A stretch of 37,757 bases of DNA from Hyphomicrobiales bacterium (GTDB taxonomy: Bacteria; Pseudomonadota; Alphaproteobacteria; Rhizobiales; Methyloligellaceae): contig JAKSBI010000530.1 in assembly GCA_022361215.1 (NCBI GenBank), positions 1 through 37,757 of the forward strand, given 5' to 3'. Position numbers and translations under genes: made by a program. The notes under the pieces are model-generated. The model did no database searches. It was not told the origin of the DNA and was given only the letters and a program-made list of their open reading frames with translations. Shown here in pieces: positions 17,067-24,630 of this stretch (positions are counted from its first letter, which is position 1; each line of letters starts with the position of its first letter).

Positions 17067-17834
17067 TCAGGTCGCCAGATAGGGGCTGATCGCCTGGGCG
17101 AAATAGTCGAGATACCAGAGCATCATGGTGCCGAGCAGCAGCATCAGGAGCACGAAGCCCAGGAAGATGTTGGCCGGCATGGCCAGAAAGAACACCTGCA
17201 CCTGGGGGATCAGCCGGGTCAGCACGCCGACGCCCAGATAGAAGATCAGGCCGAACACCAGAAAGGGCGACGCCAGTTGCAGCGCCACCCTGAAGCCGTC
17301 GGCCATCGTCTTCAGCGCCACCTCGGCGAAATCCCCCGCCGGCAGCAGCGCGCCCGGCCTGAACAGCACGTAGCTGTCGTGAATGGCCGCCAGCAGCACG
17401 TGGTGCATGTCCGTGGCGAAGAGCAGCGTCACCGAGAGCATCGACAGGAACGAGCCGAACAGCGAGCTCTGGATGCCCTGGGCCGGATCGAGGTTCTGGG
17501 CGAAGGCGAGACCGGTCTGAAAGGCGATGGCCGTGCCGGTGACCTGAATGGCGGCGATGATCATGCGTACGGTCAGGCCGATGGCCAGCCCGACCATCAG
17601 CTCGGACAGGATCGCGGCCAGCATCCCGTTGAGCGCCGTCGGCAGACCGGAAAAAGCTTTTTGGACAATCGGATAGAGGATCAAGCTCAAAGCCAGAGCG
17701 AAGACCAGCCGAAGCCGTGTCGGGATCGCCCGGTCGCCGATGCCCGGAATGGCCATGACCATGGCGCCGACCCGCGCGAAGATGAGCAGAAAGGCGAAGG
17801 CCGTCTGCGGCAGGAAATCGAGCGTAAGGGTCAT
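17067..17834 (-). CDS. fliR: Flagellar export apparatus protein FliR
   Basis: A 255-residue integral membrane export-gate component with about six hydrophobic segments. Typical FliR features are FARVGAMVMAIPGIGDRAIPTRLRL near the N-terminus and FQTGLAFAQNLDPAQGIQSS in the middle. A GGAAGAG ribosome site sits directly before the ATG. The 154-base gap to fliQ is unusually long for these genes and carries a palindromic repeat. Confidence 0.96.
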   Translation of the reverse strand: MTLTLDFLPQTAFAFLLIFARVGAMVMAIPGIGDRAIPTRLRLVFALALSLILYPIVQKAFSGLPTALNGMLAAILSELMVGLAIGLTVRMIIAAIQVTGTAIAFQTGLAFAQNLDPAQGIQSSLFGSFLSMLSVTLLFATDMHHVLLAAIHDSYVLFRPGALLPAGDFAEVALKTMADGFRVALQLASPFLVFGLIFYLGVGVLTRLIPQVQVFFLAMPANIFLGFVLLMLLLGTMMLWYLDYFAQAISPYLAT

Positions 17835-17891
17835 CTCTTCCGAGACCAGTTGCCTGCGAACGGCTCTAGGGCCTGTTGTCGTTGAGCGTGC

Positions 17892-17964
17892 CCGCCCCTC
17901 TCCCCCTGCCCAACCACCCGATGGAGGTTACCCTTGGGGTGGTTGGGCAGGGGGAGAGGGGCGG
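17892..17964. repeat. Dispersed palindromic element (copy A) inside the flagellar operon
   Basis: Perfect 28-base arms at 17892-17919 and 17937-17964 enclose a 17-base centre, between fliQ and fliR. The same element, including much of the centre, recurs in degraded form at 24513-24579 (14 of 17 central bases and most of one arm match when copy A is read on the minus strand). A conserved centre as well as arms points to a mobile, MITE-like or REP-like repeat, not a simple terminator. Confidence 0.75.
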
Positions 17965-17988
17965 ATAAGCCCGCGCAAACCGAGATCC

Positions 17989-18252
17989 CTACCCTCCGAT
18001 GATGTGGGTCGCCACCCGGTCCATATAGCCGGCGAGCGCCGCCCCCATGAACGGCAGCGCCACCATCATCGTCAGGAAAATGGCGATGATCTTCGGGATG
18101 AAGACCAGCGTCATCTCCTGGATCTGGGTGAGCGCCTGGAAGAGCGCGATCAGAATGCCCACCAGCAGGCCGACGATCATCAAGGGACCGGACACCTTCA
18201 AAAGCGTCCAGATCCCGTCCCTGGCAATGTCGAGTATCTCGGCTCCACTCAT
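17989..18252 (-). CDS. fliQ: Flagellar export apparatus protein FliQ
   Basis: An 87-residue export-gate protein with two membrane helices (LMIVGLLVGILIALFQA and IIAIFLTMMVALPFMGAAL) linked by the conserved TQIQEMTLVFIPK segment. The usual length is 88-90. The start MSGAEILDIAR fits. Codons further upstream in the same frame would add sequence unlike the family. It lies between fliE and fliR on the same strand, with hairpins on both sides. Confidence 0.95.
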   Translation of the reverse strand: MSGAEILDIARDGIWTLLKVSGPLMIVGLLVGILIALFQALTQIQEMTLVFIPKIIAIFLTMMVALPFMGAALAGYMDRVATHIIGG

Positions 18253-18325
18253 CCCCTGCCCCCCTTGGCAGTTTCCCCCGGTTGCCTGTTGCGGCGGTTC
18301 CAACGCCGATCCAGGGCCTCAGCTC

Positions 18326-18352
18326 GGGCCTGCCGCATAGGGCAGCAGGCCC
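18326..18352 (-). promoter_or_regulatory. Hairpin between fliE and fliQ
   Basis: GGGCCTGC (18326-18333) and GCAGGCCC (18345-18352) form a perfect 8-bp stem just after the fliE stop. It could weaken transcription or protect the upstream message, so that rod genes are made in excess of the export gate. No U-tract is present. Confidence 0.4.
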
Positions 18353-18366
18353 GCCCCAGCCCGGCC

Positions 18367-18687
18367 CTAGATCGGCATGTTCATGATCTCCTGATAGGCC
18401 GAGATGACCCGGTCCCTGACCGTCACCAGCGTCTGGACGGCAAGCTCGGTCTCGGCCACGGCGGTGACCAGATCGACCACGTTGGCCTTGCCGGATGCCA
18501 GATCCGCCACGCTGGCCTCGGTGGCCTTGCCCGTCTCGTTGGTGCTTTCGAGCGCGGACTTGACGAGCTCCGAGAACCCGCCGGCGTCGCCCAGCGCCCC
18601 GGTCGACGCCTTCTGCTGGGCCGACTTGTCCAGCAGGTTCGCGGCGGACAGATAGGCGTTCGCGGCTGTGGTTACGTTGGCGCTCAT
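18367..18687 (-). CDS. fliE: Flagellar hook-basal body protein FliE
   Basis: A 106-residue adaptor that joins the MS ring/export gate to the proximal rod. The C-terminal half is characteristic: FSELVKSALESTNETGKATEAS, DLVTAVAETELAVQTLVTVRDRVISAYQEIMNMPI. A GAGGAG ribosome site lies about seven bases before the ATG. It is 20 bases after flgC in the same operon. Confidence 0.96.
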   Translation of the reverse strand: MSANVTTAANAYLSAANLLDKSAQQKASTGALGDAGGFSELVKSALESTNETGKATEASVADLASGKANVVDLVTAVAETELAVQTLVTVRDRVISAYQEIMNMPI

Positions 18688-18707
18688 GCTTCAGCTCCTC
18701 TTGGCTC

Positions 18708-19118
18708 TCACGCCCTCAGGATGTCCAGCGTCCGGCTCAGCATCCGCCGCGTGGCGCCGATGACGTTGAGGTTGGCCTCGTAGCTGCGCTGGGCCTCGCG
18801 CATATCCATGCTCTCGACCAGTGTGTTCACGTTCGGCAGCTTGACGTAGCCGTCCTTGTCGGCGGCCGGGTGGCCCGGCTCGAAGCGGCGGCCGAAATCG
18901 CTGCGGTCGAGCTTGATGCGCCCGCTCTTGACGATGTTGGCGCCGAGCTCGCGGTCGAACTCCTGCTTGAAGGTCGAGACCCGCCGCTGATAGGGGTCGC
19001 CGTCCGGGGTCTTGGCGGTGGAGCTGGCGTTGGCCAGGTTCTCCGCGATCACCCGCATACGGCCGCTCTGCGCGCGCAGTCCCGACGCCGCAACCTTCAT
19101 TGACGCTATCAGATCCAT
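18708..19118 (-). CDS. flgC: Flagellar proximal rod protein FlgC
   Basis: A 136-residue rod protein with the N-terminal rod signature (MKVAASGLRAQSGRMRVIAENLANAS), the FlgC-typical PYQRRVSTFK and VKLPNVNTLVESMDMREAQRSYEANLNV, and the heptad-rich C-terminus. It is exported by the flagellar type III system and has no Sec signal. It lies 40 bases downstream of flgB. Confidence 0.97.
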   Translation of the reverse strand: MDLIASMKVAASGLRAQSGRMRVIAENLANASSTAKTPDGDPYQRRVSTFKQEFDRELGANIVKSGRIKLDRSDFGRRFEPGHPAADKDGYVKLPNVNTLVESMDMREAQRSYEANLNVIGATRRMLSRTLDILRA

Positions 19119-19158
19119 CGTGGGTCCACCTGTGCTCTCTCCGGATTCGGTTCAGTCG

Positions 19159-19569
19159 TCAGCCGTTGCGCCCGACGGCCGTGCGCAGCAGCCCCAGCGA
19201 GCGCGAGTAAAGCGTCGAGGCCATCTGGAAATCGAACTGGTTCTCCGAGACCTTGATCATCTGCTCCTCGAGCACCACCGCGTTGCCCGCGGGCGTCACC
19301 TCCCAGCCGCCGCCCCGCGCGGACGCGAAGGGGCCCGGCGCCGGCATCGGGCTGCCTTTGATGTGGGCGACGTTGGTGCGCATCGGCAACAGCGCCCCCG
19401 AGCCGCTCGCGGCGACCCGGCTTTCGAAGGACATCGGCTTCAGGTCGTTCGGGCGGTAGCGCGGCGTGTCCGCATTGGCGACGTTCTCCGCCAGCACCCG
19501 CTGACGGGCCTGATGCCACTGCATCTTGGTCTTCAGGAAAGCGAAGAGTTTCAGGTCGCCCAGCGCCAC
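19159..19569 (-). CDS. flgB: Flagellar proximal rod protein FlgB
   Basis: A 136-residue proximal rod protein: LKLFAFLKTKMQWHQARQRVLAENVANADTPRYRPNDLKP at the N-terminus, and VLEEQMIKVSENQFDFQMASTLYSRSLGLLRTAVG at the C-terminus. The family begins just before LKLFAFLKTK, so the GTG at 19569 (VALGDLKLF) is chosen. It has GGGGG five bases upstream and gives the usual length, whereas the nearest in-frame ATG would add about 50 unrelated residues. It is the first gene of flgB-flgC-fliE-fliQ-fliR-flhB, behind a CtrA-type box. Confidence 0.95.
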   Translation of the reverse strand: MALGDLKLFAFLKTKMQWHQARQRVLAENVANADTPRYRPNDLKPMSFESRVAASGSGALLPMRTNVAHIKGSPMPAPGPFASARGGGWEVTPAGNAVVLEEQMIKVSENQFDFQMASTLYSRSLGLLRTAVGRNG

Positions 19570-19646
19570 GTCAGCCCCCAGTTTCAGTCCGGCGCGGGCA
19601 GTGCCCCCGACCGCGCTCGACCCGGCAAAGTTTGCCTGCGACAGGG

Positions 19647-19661
19647 TTAAAAAGGGGTTAA
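19647..19661. promoter_or_regulatory. CtrA-type box, flgB side
   Basis: TTAA-N7-TTAA, an exact match to the core CtrA recognition sequence known from Caulobacter, 78 bases upstream of the flgB GTG. A weak sigma-54-like match (CGGCACG-N4-CCGCG on the minus strand, 19667-19682) lies just beyond it. Confidence 0.65.
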
Positions 19662-19726
19662 GGTGGCGCGGGATCCGTGCCGGATCGGCACGCGCGTCCC
19701 GAAACGATGCGACAGACCGCAATCGC

Positions 19727-19741
19727 TTAACGCTTTGTTAG
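19727..19741. promoter_or_regulatory. CtrA-type box, fliO side
   Basis: TTAA-N7-TTAG, one base off the CtrA core, in the same divergent region and about 88 bases before the fliO start. With the box at 19647 it gives one site near each divergent operon. Confidence 0.5.
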
Positions 19742-19828
19742 GCATCTTCGCGGCAATTTTTGCCTAGCCCGATCAACCAATTCGCCGCGCGTCCCCGAGG
19801 GGTCTGCGGCCCGAACCGCGAGCGCTCC

Positions 19829-20224
19829 ATGGGGACTGAATTGGACGACCTGATCATCTATATCGGCGCCTTCATCTTCGTGTTGGCGCTGATCGTGGTC
19901 GGCGCCTGGCTGCTGAAGGCGATGACCGGCGGCGGCGGCGTCGCGCGGACCGGCCTGTTGCGCGGCCGCGAGCGTCGCCTCGGCGTGGTCGAGGCCGCCT
20001 CGGTGGACGGACGGCGCAAGCTGGTGCTGGTGCGCCGCGACGATGTCGAGCATCTGATCATGACCGGCGGCCCGGTCGACGTCCTGATCGAGACGGGCAT
20101 CGAGCGGTCGCGCCCCTACGAGCCCACCATCGACCAGACCTTCGAGCCCCTGCACGACGATGCCGGGGTCACCATCGCGCGCGACGAGGATCGGCCCAAG
20201 CCTGGCAAAGATGACCGGATCTGA
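19829..20224 (+). CDS. fliO: Flagellar biosynthetic protein FliO
   Basis: A 131-residue membrane protein that stabilises FliP during assembly of the export gate. One membrane helix (IIYIGAFIFVLALIVVGAWLL) is followed by a small basic cytoplasmic domain with the FliO pattern RLGVVEAASVDGRRKLVLVRRDDVEHLIMTGGPVDVLIETGI. FliO is poorly conserved, so position directly before fliP is part of the evidence. The ATG at 19829 is chosen over an upstream in-frame codon because it puts the helix near the N-terminus. It ends four bases before the chosen fliP start. Confidence 0.88.
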   Translation: MGTELDDLIIYIGAFIFVLALIVVGAWLLKAMTGGGGVARTGLLRGRERRLGVVEAASVDGRRKLVLVRRDDVEHLIMTGGPVDVLIETGIERSRPYEPTIDQTFEPLHDDAGVTIARDEDRPKPGKDDRI

Positions 20225-20228
20225 CCCG

Positions 20229-20981
20229 ATGCAGAGAAGAGTGGCACGCAGCGCCGGTTACGGCGCCATCGCCGGCGGAGCGCTGCTGATCGCCATGGCC
20301 GAGCCCGCCCTGGCACAGAACGTCACCATCGGCTTCGGCGAAGGCTCCGGCGTCACGGAGCGCGCCATCCAGCTCATCGCGCTGATCACGGTGCTCAGCC
20401 TGGCGCCGTCGATCCTGGTGATGGTCACCTCCTTCACGCGCATCATCGTGGTGCTGTCGCTGCTGCGCACGGCCATCGGCATCCAGCAGTCGCCGCCCAA
20501 CTCGGTGATGATGAGCCTGGCGCTGTTCCTGACCGCCTTCGTCATGGCCCCGGTCTTCCAGCAGTCTTACGACGCCGCCATCAAGCCGCTGATCAATGAC
20601 GAGATCGAGCTGAACCAGGCCTTCGAGAAGGCGTCGAAGCCCTTCCACGGCTTCATGCTGCATCACGTGCGGGAGAAGGACCTGGGCCTCTTTCTCGACC
20701 TCGCCGGCGGCGAGCAGCCCAAGACCCAGGAGGACGTCAGCCTGCGCGTCCTGGTCCCGGCCTTCATGATCTCCGAGCTGAAGCGGGCCTTCGAGATCGG
20801 CTTCCTGCTGTTCGTGCCCTTCATCGTCATCGACATGGTCGTGGCGTCGGTGCTGATGTCCATGGGCATGATGATGCTGCCGCCCGTCATCATCTCGTTG
20901 CCGTTCAAGCTGATCTTCTTCGTACTGGTGGACGGCTGGCATCTGGTCGCCGGCAGCCTGGTGCAGAGCTACGGCGTCTAG
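20229..20981 (+). CDS. fliP: Flagellar export apparatus protein FliP
   Basis: A 250-residue export-gate core protein, made with a cleavable signal peptide (RSAGYGAIAGGALLIAMAEP, cut near ALAQ). The FliP hallmarks are all present: SFTRIIVVLSLLRTAIGIQQSPPN, VMMSLALFLTAFVMAPV, LVPAFMISELKRAFEIGFLLFVPFIVIDM and SVLMSMGMMMLPPV. An alternative ATG at 20211 would overlap fliO and add six residues before MQRR. Neither start has a strong ribosome site. It is transcribed with fliO, divergent from flgB. Confidence 0.96.
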   Translation: MQRRVARSAGYGAIAGGALLIAMAEPALAQNVTIGFGEGSGVTERAIQLIALITVLSLAPSILVMVTSFTRIIVVLSLLRTAIGIQQSPPNSVMMSLALFLTAFVMAPVFQQSYDAAIKPLINDEIELNQAFEKASKPFHGFMLHHVREKDLGLFLDLAGGEQPKTQEDVSLRVLVPAFMISELKRAFEIGFLLFVPFIVIDMVVASVLMSMGMMMLPPVIISLPFKLIFFVLVDGWHLVAGSLVQSYGV

Positions 20982-21374
20982 ATGCTCTCCAGCGGAGCGA
21001 AGGACACCGACGGTGGTGCGCGGGAGATCAAGTCTTGTGCCGATGGTCTTACCGCACGGAGAGGTGAAATGAAGTCCTGTTTTCGCGGGAATGGCGGGAA
21101 AGGCCTTACCGTTGTTCGGTAGAGCGCACCCCCTCGGCAAAGAAGAAGATGCCATCACATTCGATCACAGTGGGTGGGCAATGCAGCGCCTTGTCAACTG
21201 GTTGACATCTCTGCTTCAGTCCTCTCCCTATCTTTCAAGATGTTACCGCACATCGACTGACACACCGTCGATTGCGGTCGCGGCAACGCTCCGTTGCCGC
21301 GCCGCAAAGCGCATGCGCGTGGCCCGACGCGGGATCGGCTCGATGGCGACTCAATGGGAGGATTTACGAACGGC
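20982..21374. other. Gap between fliP and TRAP operon: repeat remnant, operator and promoter signals
   Basis: No gene is supported here. The left half contains a one-sided remnant (21081-21099) of the palindrome at 8626-8677, matching 18 of 19 bases. The right half holds the palindrome and -35 described separately, upstream of the TRAP genes. Confidence 0.6.
21192..21207. promoter_or_regulatory. Palindromic operator overlapping a consensus -35 before the TRAP operon
   Basis: TGTCAAC-TG-GTTGACA is a perfect 7-bp-arm palindrome. Its right arm contains TTGACA (21202-21207), a perfect sigma-70 -35. A clear -10 is not evident (CCCTAT after 18 bases is weak). The layout fits repression of the TRAP genes by a GntR- or LacI-type dimer encoded elsewhere, since no such regulator gene is in the window. 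Confidence 0.5.
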
Positions 21375-22661
21375 ATGATCACCTTCGGCATGCTGATCAT
21401 GTTGATCATACTGATCCTGCTTGGCGTGCCGATCGGCTTCGCCATGGCGCTCCTGCCGACGGTCTACATCGCCTTTACCGACGCGATCCCGCTGACCTCG
21501 GTGCCCTATCAGATGTATTCGGCGCTGGACAAGTTCCCGCTGGTGGCGGTGCCGCTGTTTCTGCTCGCCGGCGAGCTGATGAACCTCGGCGCCGTGACCG
21601 ACCGCCTGCTGGCGCTCAGCCGCGAGCTGGTCGGCCGCATCCGCGGCGGGCTCTCCCACATCACCGTGCTGATGTCGATGCTGTTCGCGAGCCTGAACGG
21701 CTCGGCGGTGGCGTCGACCGCAACCGTTGGCGGCATGATGATCCCGGCCATGAAGAAGGCGGGCTACAGCGCCGGCTTCTCCGCCTCCGTCACGGCCGTC
21801 TCCTCGACCATCGGCGGCATCATCCCGCCGAGCATCGCCATCGTGCTGTTCGCCAGCGTCACCAACAAGTCGGTTGGCAAGCTGTTCTCCGCAGGGATCC
21901 TGCCGGGCATCCTCGTCGGGCTGATGTTCATGGCCGTCTGCTACGTCATTTCCGTGCGGCAGGGCTATGAGCGCTACGAGGAGCCCTTCCGGCTGGCAGC
22001 GCTCGGCCGCGCCTTCATGCGCGCGTCGCTGGCGCTGACGCTGCCGTTCATCCTCTATTTCGGCATCGTCGGCGGCGTCTTCACGCCGACCGAGGCCGGC
22101 GCCGTGGTCTGCGGCCTGGCCTTTGTCCTCGGCAAGTTCGTCTACAAGTCGCTCACCTGGGCGCAGCTCTGGCAGGCGCTGACGCGCACCGTGCATCTGA
22201 CCGCGGCGATCTTCATCATCATCGCGGCGGCGGGCCCGTTCTCGTGGCTCCTGACCCGGCTCGGCGCCCTGCAGGGTCTGGAGAACTGGCTGGTGGGCTT
22301 CGAGCACAACCTGGCGCTCTTCATGCTGGTGTTCCTCGCCATCGTGCTGATCGCCGGCATGCTGGCGGACATCGTCGCCAACCTGATCATCCTCGGACCC
22401 ACATTGCTGGCGGCGGCCGAGAGGGTGGGCATCAGCGACACCCAGGCCTCCATGGTGATCTGCGTGGGCTTCCTGCTCGGCACCGTCACCCCGCCTGTGG
22501 GCATCTGCTATTTCGCGGCGGCGCGCATCGCGGAGGAGAAGCTGGAGCGCGTGGCGGTCACGCTGCTGCCCTTCATCGGCGTCGAGCTGGTGCTGCTGGT
22601 GATGATCCTGCTGATACCGCCGCTGACCGGCTTCCTCCCGACCCTGGCGGGGTTCAACTGA
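21375..22661 (+). CDS. TRAP transporter large permease, DctM type
   Basis: A 428-residue inner-membrane permease with about 12 helices, the sodium-coupled transport subunit of a TRAP system. Family segments include LLGVPIGFAMAL near the start, DKFPLVAVPLFLLAGELMN, FASLNGSAVASTATVGGMMIPAM, GGIIPPSIAIVLFAS, VVGG-like GGVFTPTEAGAV, and MVICVGFLLGTVTPPVGICYF. The ATG at 21375 is chosen because it gives the typical N-terminus and has GGGAGG upstream. An in-frame ATG at 21354 would add seven residues. Here the large permease comes first, where most TRAP operons begin with the binding protein. Confidence 0.95.
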   Translation: MITFGMLIMLIILILLGVPIGFAMALLPTVYIAFTDAIPLTSVPYQMYSALDKFPLVAVPLFLLAGELMNLGAVTDRLLALSRELVGRIRGGLSHITVLMSMLFASLNGSAVASTATVGGMMIPAMKKAGYSAGFSASVTAVSSTIGGIIPPSIAIVLFASVTNKSVGKLFSAGILPGILVGLMFMAVCYVISVRQGYERYEEPFRLAALGRAFMRASLALTLPFILYFGIVGGVFTPTEAGAVVCGLAFVLGKFVYKSLTWAQLWQALTRTVHLTAAIFIIIAAAGPFSWLLTRLGALQGLENWLVGFEHNLALFMLVFLAIVLIAGMLADIVANLIILGPTLLAAAERVGISDTQASMVICVGFLLGTVTPPVGICYFAAARIAEEKLERVAVTLLPFIGVELVLLVMILLIPPLTGFLPTLAGFN

Positions 22662-22662
22662 C

Positions 22663-23304
22663 ATGAGCGGGGCCCTGAAGCGCATCGACGACGCCATCGG
22701 CCGGCTGACCACCCTGGCCAGCAACGCCCTGCTCGTGCTGATCGTCCTGGTCGTGCTCTACAACGTGGTGATGCGCTACGTGTTCGAGGCGCCGCCCTTC
22801 TGGACGGACCGCATCGGCGTCTTCGCCAATATCGGCATGATCCTGTTCGGCCTGAGCCTGACCGTGCGCGACCGCGAGCTCATTGCCATGCAGGCGCTCT
22901 ACGAGAAGATCTCGCCGCTCTTCGCCCTGGCGCTGGACGCCACCTGGAACGCGCTGATCCTTATCTTTTCTATCATCTTTGCGTGGTATGGGCTCGAAGC
23001 CGCCATCAACATGCCGGGACAATACTGGGACTTCCAGGACTTCTGTATCGACCTGGATCTCGGCGACGACGGCGGCCAGGGCATCGCGCTGACGATCGCC
23101 AAATCGGTCGAAACCGTCGTTGGCATGGCGGTCCGGCCCTTCTGCGTCGATGGTGCGGTTCCGCAAAAGTACCTCGCGATGCTCATGCCCATTTCCGGGC
23201 TCTTGCTGGTCATCGCGAGTCTCGGCGTTTTGATCGAGGACGCCAAGCAGCTTCGCGCCATGAGAGGGCGCGGAGCGGTCAGGCCAGACGAGACCGCCGA
23301 TTGA
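22663..23304 (+). CDS. TRAP transporter small permease, DctQ type, with long loop insertion
   Basis: A 213-residue four-helix membrane protein that pairs with DctM. Typical features are LYNVVMRYVFEAPPFWTDRIGVFANI, GMILFGLSLTVRDRELIAM and the third helix LILIFSIIFAWYG. Between helices 3 and 4 lies an extra stretch of about 40 residues (roughly 118-165) with acidic DLGDD and cysteines at 128 and 161. Most DctQ proteins have only a short loop there and a total of about 160-180 residues. The ATG follows the dctM stop by one base, so the two are coupled. Confidence 0.92.
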   Translation: MSGALKRIDDAIGRLTTLASNALLVLIVLVVLYNVVMRYVFEAPPFWTDRIGVFANIGMILFGLSLTVRDRELIAMQALYEKISPLFALALDATWNALILIFSIIFAWYGLEAAINMPGQYWDFQDFCIDLDLGDDGGQGIALTIAKSVETVVGMAVRPFCVDGAVPQKYLAMLMPISGLLLVIASLGVLIEDAKQLRAMRGRGAVRPDETAD

Positions 23305-23364
23305 GGTGGACCGGCCCGCTCGTCGCCGAGCCTGGCAGGACTGAACCAAAACGGAGGATGTGTC

Positions 23365-24426
23365 ATGAACACAATTGGGAACATCAGAAAAGGGCTGCTG
23401 ACTTTGGTGCTCGCCGGCACCGCGGCGCTGTGGTCGCAGGGCCTCTCCGCCGCCGAGATCGTGCTGAAGACCGGCACGAGCTGGAACGACAAGTTCCCCA
23501 TGAAGGCGATGCTGAAGGACGTCCTGAAGCCGAAGCTCGAGGAGCATTCCGGCGGCCGGATCTCGCTCGACGTCCACATGGCCAAGAGCCTGTGCTCGGA
23601 GAAAACCTGCGTCGAGCAGGTCAAGCTCGGTCAGACCGATATCGGCACGGCGTCGGTCGCCAATTACGGCGGCTTTCACAAGACCTACGAGATTCTGACT
23701 CTGCCCTACATCTTCAAGGACGACGCGGCGGCCGAGAAGGTGCTGAGCTCCTTCCTGTTCGACGAGCTCAACAAGATCTCGGTCGAGCGCGACAGGATGA
23801 AGATCCTGGCGGTGGTGCCGTTCCTCGGCTTCCGTCACCTCCAGACCAATGTCGGCGTCATCAAGACGCCGAAGGACCTCAGGGGCGTGAAGATCCGGGT
23901 GACCAAGTCGCCGCTGGACGGGGCGCTGCTGAAGTCCTGGGGCGCGGTGACCACGCCGGTGGCCTGGGCCGAGACCTATGACGCGGTCCAGCAGAAGGTC
24001 GTGCGCGGCCTCTACATCCCCAAGTCCATTCACGCCATGATGAAATTCCACGAGGTCTCGCCCTACGTCACCATGACGGGCGGCGCCTGGACCCCGATGA
24101 TCATCTTCATGGACATGAAGCGGTTCGAGGGCCTGCCGGACTGGGCGCAGCAGGCGCTCGACAAGGCTGCCGCCGACCTGCGCGGCAAGGTGTTCGCGAT
24201 CGACGCCGAGTACTCCGCGAAGCTCGGCCGCGAGAACAAGGCGAAGGTGAACTACTACACGCCGAGCGAAGCCGAGCTGGGGCAATGGCGCAGGGCCTCC
24301 GCGCGCGCTTGGCTGGTCGGCAAGAAACTCAAGCTCTACGACCCCAAGCTGGCACGGCGCATTCTCGAGTCGCAGGCCGGCCTGGAAGATCTGGTCAAGG
24401 AGCTCGAGAGGCTCGGCGCGCTCTAG
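23365..24426 (+). CDS. TRAP transporter substrate-binding protein, DctP type
   Basis: A 353-residue periplasmic binding protein. Signal peptide 1-29 ends at SAA. The DctP fold is shown by GGRISLDVHMAKSL, EQVKLGQTDIGTASVANY, LRGVKIRVTKSPLDGALLKSWGAVTTPVAWAETYDAVQQKV and later helices. The arginine in KIRV is the usual carboxylate-binding position. Two oddities stand out: a cysteine pair (C77 and C82, LCSEKTC) in a surface segment, and VRGLYIP where most relatives have VDG followed by E or Q. A GGAGG ribosome site lies eight bases before the ATG. The substrate is probably a carboxylate, identity unknown. Confidence 0.93.
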   Translation: MNTIGNIRKGLLTLVLAGTAALWSQGLSAAEIVLKTGTSWNDKFPMKAMLKDVLKPKLEEHSGGRISLDVHMAKSLCSEKTCVEQVKLGQTDIGTASVANYGGFHKTYEILTLPYIFKDDAAAEKVLSSFLFDELNKISVERDRMKILAVVPFLGFRHLQTNVGVIKTPKDLRGVKIRVTKSPLDGALLKSWGAVTTPVAWAETYDAVQQKVVRGLYIPKSIHAMMKFHEVSPYVTMTGGAWTPMIIFMDMKRFEGLPDWAQQALDKAAADLRGKVFAIDAEYSAKLGRENKAKVNYYTPSEAELGQWRRASARAWLVGKKLKLYDPKLARRILESQAGLEDLVKELERLGAL

Positions 24427-24437
24427 CTCTTTGTTGA

Positions 24438-24484
24438 AGCATGTCTTTTTCCCGAAACCGGTATCCACTTTCGGGAGACATGCT
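24438..24484. repeat. Dispersed palindrome AGCATGTC...CCCGAAA...TTTCGGGAGACATGCT
   Basis: Stem AGCATGTC/GACATGCT (24438-24445, 24477-24484) and inner stem TCCCGAAA/TTTCGGGA (24450-24457, 24469-24476), with a four-T bulge and an 11-base loop. It follows the TRAP binding-protein gene. This composite palindrome belongs to a type widespread between genes in Rhizobiales and related alphaproteobacteria. It may end the TRAP transcript. Confidence 0.7.
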
Positions 24485-24512
24485 CTAGCGCGTTCGAGCT
24501 GATCGGTCCCAC

Positions 24513-24579
24513 CCCGCTCCCCCGGCTCTACGCCCCCCAAGGGCAGTCTCCATCGGGAGGTTGGGCAGGGGGCAGCGGG
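24513..24579. repeat. Dispersed palindromic element (copy B, degraded)
   Basis: A degraded copy of the element at 17892-17964. The centre CAAGGGCAGTCTCCATC (24538-24554) and the right arm through GGTTGGGCAGGGGG match copy A read on the minus strand, while the left arm has diverged. It lies between the TRAP and AhpD-like genes. Confidence 0.65.
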
Positions 24580-24630
24580 CAGTGGACCGGTCCCATCGAA
24601 CCCATAAGGCCCGAGGTATCGAAAACCAGC

